DNA of 12,227 bases, taken from positions 1-12,227 of the forward strand of contig CABSLQ010000077.1 of assembly GCA_902478605.1 (NCBI GenBank), in the 5' to 3' direction. The stretch's first letter is position 1, and each line of letters opens with the position of its first letter. Under the pieces are notes generated by a model. The model saw only the letters and a program-made list of their open reading frames with translations, made no database searches and was not told the origin of the DNA. Position numbers and translations under genes: made by a program. Positions 6,210 through 12,227 of this stretch are shown piece by piece. Origin of the DNA: an uncultured Oscillospiraceae bacterium (GTDB lineage: Bacteria > Bacillota > Clostridia > Oscillospirales > Acutalibacteraceae).

Positions 6210-7114
6210 GCTTTTCCAGGCTCCTTCTCTTGTGCCGCGGCATCGATTTTTGGTTTCGGTCCGGCGGCTGCCTCCCGTTGGGCGGCAGGCATGCCCCATT
6301 CGAGGATATTGCGCAGAATCCCGTCAAACCGGTGTATGGTCAACAGGTTATAGGCAGCGATACATTCTGCCAGGCAGGCGTTGAGCGTCAGCAGCGCATA
6401 CTGCTGCGTCTCGCGCACCCCTTCCGTGTCCCCCCGCTTGAGGCCGCGGGACAGGATATAGGGGTTATAGCCGCCCGTTTCCAGATCGGCGGGCAGATCG
6501 TCCACCGCGTCGGTCAGATAAATCCAGCGGCCCAGGCAATACCCGAACCGGTCGAGCACCATCCGCTGCTGCTCGTCGGCGGCGTCCATACACGCGAGGG
6601 CGGCCAGCATCTTGGCAGACGGTTCCGCCGCCGCGTCGATGGAGGAACACCCCGCCGCCTCCAGCTCCGCCTGTTCGCGCATGCAGGCGGCGATGGTGTC
6701 GTGCAGCTCGGGGTACCGCGCCGCCGCCTTTTTACGCGCCGAGGACGCGAAGGGAAGCAGCAGCCTTGCCGGCAGTCCGCGCCAGAACCCCTTGTCCGCC
6801 ACATTGTCCCGCAGCTTGTAGTACACCAGCATGGTAGCCGCGTCGGCGGCAAAGGCCACATGGGCATTCTCCCGCAGACACAACCGCTTTTTGAACGGAT
6901 TGAAGGTGCAGCGCCCCTTATGAAATCCGGTGCAACCGTCGGTCAGGGCCATGCGGAAAACCGCCAGAAAGGTAAAGTCGTAGCTGAGCGTCATGCGGGA
7001 CCATACGCCGTACCGCTTGCCCAGCTCCTTGCACAGAGAGCAGTACACTCCCTGATACTGATCGAACTCCGCCATTTTCAGTTCCGGTTTGTATATGCGC
7101 ACATAGCCAAACAT
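6206..7114 (-). CDS. DUF5685 family protein of unknown function
   Basis: I recognise this 302-residue protein as DUF5685, a family typical of Clostridia with no assigned function. Visible features: YCSLCKELGKRYG (24-36, CxxC at 25/28), further cysteines at 61, 69 and 79 (C-T-G-F-H-K-G-R-C, then KKRLC), a largely helical middle, and an Ala/Lys/Glu-rich, probably disordered tail (280-302). Two acidic motifs stand out: DNVAD (103-107) and DAVDDLPAD (202-210) within GRWIYLTDAVDDLPADLETGGYNP. They recall the paired Asp-rich motifs of squalene/phytoene synthase-type enzymes (see findings). There is no signal peptide or clear membrane helix. The ATG at 7114 has AGAGG ten bases upstream. It is the first gene of a two-gene unit with the J-domain gene; I could not find a convincing promoter in the 142 bases upstream. 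Confidence 0.88.
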   Translation of the reverse strand: MFGYVRIYKPELKMAEFDQYQGVYCSLCKELGKRYGVWSRMTLSYDFTFLAVFRMALTDGCTGFHKGRCTFNPFKKRLCLRENAHVAFAADAATMLVYYKLRDNVADKGFWRGLPARLLLPFASSARKKAAARYPELHDTIAACMREQAELEAAGCSSIDAAAEPSAKMLAALACMDAADEQQRMVLDRFGYCLGRWIYLTDAVDDLPADLETGGYNPYILSRGLKRGDTEGVRETQQYALLTLNACLAECIAAYNLLTIHRFDGILRNILEWGMPAAQREAAAGPKPKIDAAAQEKEPGKA

Positions 7115-7256
7115 ACTGTCCCAACCTCTGCCGCACGGGCCGAATGCGGGGCACGGCGATCCCGTTTGCTCCGGTACTTATCATACCGTAAAGGAACCGG
7201 CAGTATATGAAAGATTTGTAAATATTCCTTCACGTGGCTGTAAATCCTGCGCCGTT

Positions 7257-10088
<2,832 letters not shown>

Positions 10089-10100
10089 AGCGCGTATACC

Positions 10101-10114
10101 TTTCTGTACAGAAA
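10101..10114. promoter_or_regulatory. 14-base perfect palindrome overlapping the uvrA ribosome-binding site
   Basis: TTTCTGTACAGAAA reads the same on both strands and ends 12 bases before the uvrA ATG. Its 3' half, followed by GG on the minus strand, forms the Shine-Dalgarno sequence (AGAAAGG). In RNA it could fold as a weak five-pair stem with a GUAC loop hiding the ribosome site. In DNA it could be an operator. No family consensus I know fits it. Confidence 0.4.
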
Positions 10115-10127
10115 ATAGAACCCGGCC

Positions 10128-10166
10128 GGTGCTCCGCCTCGTTCGGCGGGAACCGGACGGAGCACC
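10128..10166 (-). promoter_or_regulatory. Stable stem-loop in the uvrA leader
   Basis: Arms 10128-10138 and 10156-10166 pair over eleven positions (GGTGCTCCG plus two further pairs, one a G-U). After a small internal loop, an inner GTTC/GAAC stem caps it with a five-base loop. It begins about 12 bases after the predicted transcription start. No T-run follows directly, so it looks like a 5' stabilising or regulatory structure rather than a terminator. Confidence 0.5.
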
Positions 10167-10179
10167 AAACAAACGTTCT
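10166..10179. promoter_or_regulatory. Putative LexA (DinR-type) SOS operator of uvrA
   Basis: The minus strand reads AGAACGTTTGTTTG. The Bacillus/Clostridium SOS box is CGAAC-N4-GTTCG, so one half-site GAAC is perfect and the other is GTTTG, one base off. It covers the expected transcription start just after the -10 element (10190-10185), an ideal position for repression. SOS control of uvrA is well known in Bacillota. The match is not perfect, so confidence is moderate. Confidence 0.55.
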
Positions 10180-10184
10180 CGTCC

Positions 10185-10213
10185 ATTCTACACCCAACGC
10201 TTGTCCGTGTCAA
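10185..10213 (-). promoter_or_regulatory. Strong sigma-A-type promoter of uvrA
   Basis: On the minus strand a perfect TTGACA (10213-10208) and TAGAAT (10190-10185, five of six) are separated by exactly 17 bases. The predicted start is near 10178, giving a leader of about 90 bases. It lies downstream of the uvrB terminator, so uvrA can be expressed independently of uvrB. Confidence 0.8.
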
Positions 10214-10222
10214 CCGCCGTCT

Positions 10223-10267
10223 CCCCTCTTTTTACGCAGAGAGCGGAAAGCGGTGGGATAAGAGGGG
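10223..10267. repeat. Inverted repeat upstream of the uvrA promoter
   Basis: CCCCTCTT (10223-10230) and AAGAGGGG (10260-10267) form perfect eight-base arms around 29 bases. It lies between the uvrB terminator and the uvrA -35 element. No T-run follows an arm in the way a terminator needs. It may be an upstream protein-binding site or a chance pair. Confidence 0.35.
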
Positions 10268-10279
10268 CACCCGGCCGGC

Positions 10280-10313
10280 AAAAAGGGCTGACGGCATAAA
10301 GTCAGCCCTTTTT
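10280..10313 (-). terminator. Intrinsic terminator after uvrB
   Basis: Perfect 13-base arms (AAAAAGGGCTGAC and GTCAGCCCTTTTT) flank an eight-base loop. On the minus strand the stem ends in a T-run, 22 bases after the uvrB stop codon. The symmetric A and T tracts would let it work in both directions, but no plus-strand gene approaches it. Confidence 0.93.
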
Positions 10314-10335
10314 GAAGAAAAATCGCATGGCGGTC

Positions 10336-12227
10336 TTACAGCTTTTTCAGTTTTTCGATCTCGTCCCGCAGATAAGCGGCGTGTTCGAATTCGAGCAGCT
10401 TGGCGGCGTTCTTCATCTCGCGGGTCATCTGCTCGATGAGCTGGATCCGTTCCGCCTTGCTCAGCTTCTTGTAGGACTTGTCCGCGCCCTTCTTCTGCCT
10501 GGAGGTGATCTCAATGACGTCGCGCACGTCTTTGACGATGGTTTTGGGCACGATGCCGTGCGCCTCGTTATACTGCATCTGAATCGCGCGGCGGCGGTTG
10601 GTCTCAAGGATGGCCCGTTCCATGGACGGGGTGACCTGGTCGGCGTACATGATGACCTGCCCGCCGGCGTTGCGCGCCGCGCGGCCGATGGTCTGCACCA
10701 GCGAGGTCTCCGACCGGAGGAAGCCCTCCTTATCCGCGTCGAGAATCGCCACAAGCGACACCTCCGGGATATCGAGGCCCTCCCGCAGCAGGTTGATGCC
10801 CACGAGCACGTCGAACTCGCCCAAGCGCAGGTCGCGGATGATTTCCATGCGCTCCATCGTGTCAATGTCGTGGTGCATATAACGGACCTTCACACCGTTG
10901 TTGTCGAGGAAGGTGGTGAGATCCTCCGCCATCTTTTTGGTCAGGGTGGTGACAAGCACCCGCTCGCTGCGGGCGGCCCGCTGCCGGATCTCCTCCATGA
11001 GATCGTCGATCTGCCCTTCCACGGGGCGCACGCTGATCTCCGGGTCGGTCAGACCGGTGGGGCGGATGACCTGTTCCACCACCTGGGTGCTCTTTTCCCG
11101 CTCGAGCTCGCCGGGCGTGGCGCTGACAAAAACCGCCTGATGAATATGCCCGTAGAACTCGTCGAAGTTGAGCGGCCGGTTGTCGAACGCGCTGGGCAGA
11201 CGGAAGCCATAATCCACCAGGCTCTTTTTACGGGCGAAGTCACCGCCAAACATGCCGCGCACCTGCGGCAGGGTGACATGCGACTCGTCCACGAAAAGCA
11301 GGTAATCCTCCGGGAAATAATCTAGCAGGGTACACGGCATCGATCCGGGCGCCCGGCCGGAGAGCACACGGGAATAGTTCTCGATGCCCTTGCACATGCC
11401 GATCTCCCGCAGCATCTCGATATCGTACCGGGTGCGCTGGAGAATGCGCTGCGCTTCGAGCAGCTTGCCCTCCTGCTTGAACCATTCCACCCGCTCCTCC
11501 AGCTCTGTTTCGATTTCCGCGATGGCCTTCTCCATCTTTTCCTTCGGTACGATGTAATGGGAGGCGGGAAAAATGGCCGCGTGGTTAATAACGCCCTTCA
11601 GTTCGCCGGTCAAGGGATTGATTTCGCTGATGCGGTCGATCTCGTCCCCAAAGAACTCCACGCGGATGACGGTATCGCTCGTGTAAGCGGGGAAAATTTC
11701 CACCACGTCTCCCCGCACCCGGAACTTGTTGCGCACAAAGTTGATGTCGTTGCGCTCATACTGCAGATCCACCAGCTTGGCGAGCAACTCGTCCCGCGAT
11801 TTCTGCATGCCGGGGCGCAGCGAAATCACCATGCTGCGGTAATCGATGGGATCGCCCAGGGAATATATACAGGAAACACTGGCCACGATGATGACGTCCC
11901 GCCGCTCGGACAATGCCGACGTCGCCGAATGGCGCAGCTTGTCGATCTCGTCGTTGATGGCGGAATCCTTTTCAATATACGTGTCCGTGGAGGGGATATA
12001 CGCCTCCGGCTGGTAATAGTCATAATAGGAGACAAAGTATTCGACGGCGTTCTCCGGAAAAAATTCGCGGAACTCCGAACACAGCTGGGCGGCCAGCGTT
12101 TTATTATGCGCCAGCACCAGGGTGGGCTTATTTACCTGGGCGATAACATTGGCCATGGTGAACGTCTTACCAGAGCCCGTAACCCCCAGCAGCGTCTGCT
12201 CTTTATCCCCTCTTTTGATCCCCTCTA
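10336..12227 (-). CDS. uvrB: Excinuclease ABC subunit UvrB, 5' end off the window
   Basis: UvrB is the helicase-like damage-verifying subunit of nucleotide excision repair; it accepts DNA from UvrA and recruits UvrC. The open frame extends past the internal ATG at 12156 to the window edge, where it reads EQTLLGVTGSGKTFTMANV. That is the Walker A motif, so the internal ATG is not the start. By comparison with E. coli UvrB only about 25-30 N-terminal residues are missing; 629 are present. Also visible: the beta-hairpin region FVSYYDYYQPEAYIPSTDTY, the Walker B DESHVTLPQ, helicase motifs V/VI (INLLREGLDIPEV, QTIGRAARN), and a C-terminal UVR domain (IEQMTREMKNAAKLLEFEHAAYLRDEI) used to bind UvrC. 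It ends at TAA 10336 and is followed by an intrinsic terminator, not directly by uvrA. Confidence 0.98.
   Translation of the reverse strand, partial: EGIKRGDKEQTLLGVTGSGKTFTMANVIAQVNKPTLVLAHNKTLAAQLCSEFREFFPENAVEYFVSYYDYYQPEAYIPSTDTYIEKDSAINDEIDKLRHSATSALSERRDVIIVASVSCIYSLGDPIDYRSMVISLRPGMQKSRDELLAKLVDLQYERNDINFVRNKFRVRGDVVEIFPAYTSDTVIRVEFFGDEIDRISEINPLTGELKGVINHAAIFPASHYIVPKEKMEKAIAEIETELEERVEWFKQEGKLLEAQRILQRTRYDIEMLREIGMCKGIENYSRVLSGRAPGSMPCTLLDYFPEDYLLFVDESHVTLPQVRGMFGGDFARKKSLVDYGFRLPSAFDNRPLNFDEFYGHIHQAVFVSATPGELEREKSTQVVEQVIRPTGLTDPEISVRPVEGQIDDLMEEIRQRAARSERVLVTTLTKKMAEDLTTFLDNNGVKVRYMHHDIDTMERMEIIRDLRLGEFDVLVGINLLREGLDIPEVSLVAILDADKEGFLRSETSLVQTIGRAARNAGGQVIMYADQVTPSMERAILETNRRRAIQMQYNEAHGIVPKTIVKDVRDVIEITSRQKKGADKSYKKLSKAERIQLIEQMTREMKNAAKLLEFEHAAYLRDEIEKLKKL

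Noticed and set aside
6210..6299. Extension of the J-domain gene to 6299
   Set aside because: It runs inside DUF5685 and adds basic noise. The J domain starts right at GTG 6209, with AAGGAG upstream.
7115..7256. A promoter or terminator between uvrA and DUF5685
   Set aside because: TATACT and TATGAT occur on the minus strand but neither has a credible -35 at 16-18 bases. A CCGGT...ACCGG inverted repeat has mismatches and no T-run.
10089..10172. Extension of uvrA to an ATG at 10172
   Set aside because: It would translate the leader hairpin, starts only a few bases after the predicted transcription start, and lengthens UvrA beyond the usual N-terminus.
10312..11325. A 337-codon plus-strand open frame antisense to uvrB
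   Set aside because: It is a shadow of the conserved helicase core and begins within the uvrB terminator.

Overview
The window looks like chromosomal DNA from a G+C-rich member of the Bacillota, class Clostridia, most likely an Oscillospirales-type gut anaerobe. The grounds are: an IspH reading frame that runs on past the normal IspH end, as in clostridial IspH-S1 fusions; the order RpiR regulator, BaiN/YhiN-type flavoprotein, cmk, plsC, ispH; a DUF5685 gene paired with a cysteine-tailed J-domain gene; and a Gram-positive (DinR/LexA-type) SOS box. This placement is an inference from gene content, not a phylogeny. Every gene I can support is on the minus strand, so transcription runs from high to low coordinates. 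The long plus-strand open frames are G+C-rich shadows. I see no tRNA, rRNA, CRISPR array, insertion sequence or prophage gene.

In transcription order: (1) 12227-10336 is uvrB, lacking only its first few dozen codons, closed by a textbook intrinsic terminator (10313-10280). (2) uvrA (10088-7257) has its own strong sigma-A-type promoter (10213-10185). A LexA-like operator lies over the expected transcription start, and the leader holds two inverted repeats. Although adjacent, uvrB and uvrA are therefore not a simple operon here. (3) A DUF5685 gene (7114-6206) and a J-domain gene with a ten-cysteine tail (6209-5607) overlap by four bases and end at an intrinsic terminator (5538-5506). (4) After a roughly 320-base gap with no recognisable gene comes a six-helix membrane protein resembling the S component of ECF vitamin transporters (5186-4653).

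(5) A promoter just after that gene (4627-4599) appears to drive a five-gene operon: an RpiR/SIS regulator with a non-ATG start (4341-3457), a BaiN/YhiN flavoprotein (3454-2231), cmk (2210-1536), plsC (1489-878) and ispH (881 to beyond position 1). Spacing is tight: 2, 20, 46 and -4 bases. The operon links phospholipid synthesis (PlsC), CMP/dCMP recycling (Cmk), isoprenoid precursor synthesis (IspH) and probably ribosome function (YhiN family, and an S1 domain presumably fused to IspH beyond the edge). Its first gene encodes a possible sugar-phosphate sensor.

The window is mostly housekeeping. The parts most worth a second look are the DUF5685/J-domain pair, where DUF5685 carries two Asp-rich motifs reminiscent of squalene/phytoene synthases; the in-frame internal start at the IspH/S1 boundary; and the SOS-type architecture between uvrB and uvrA.
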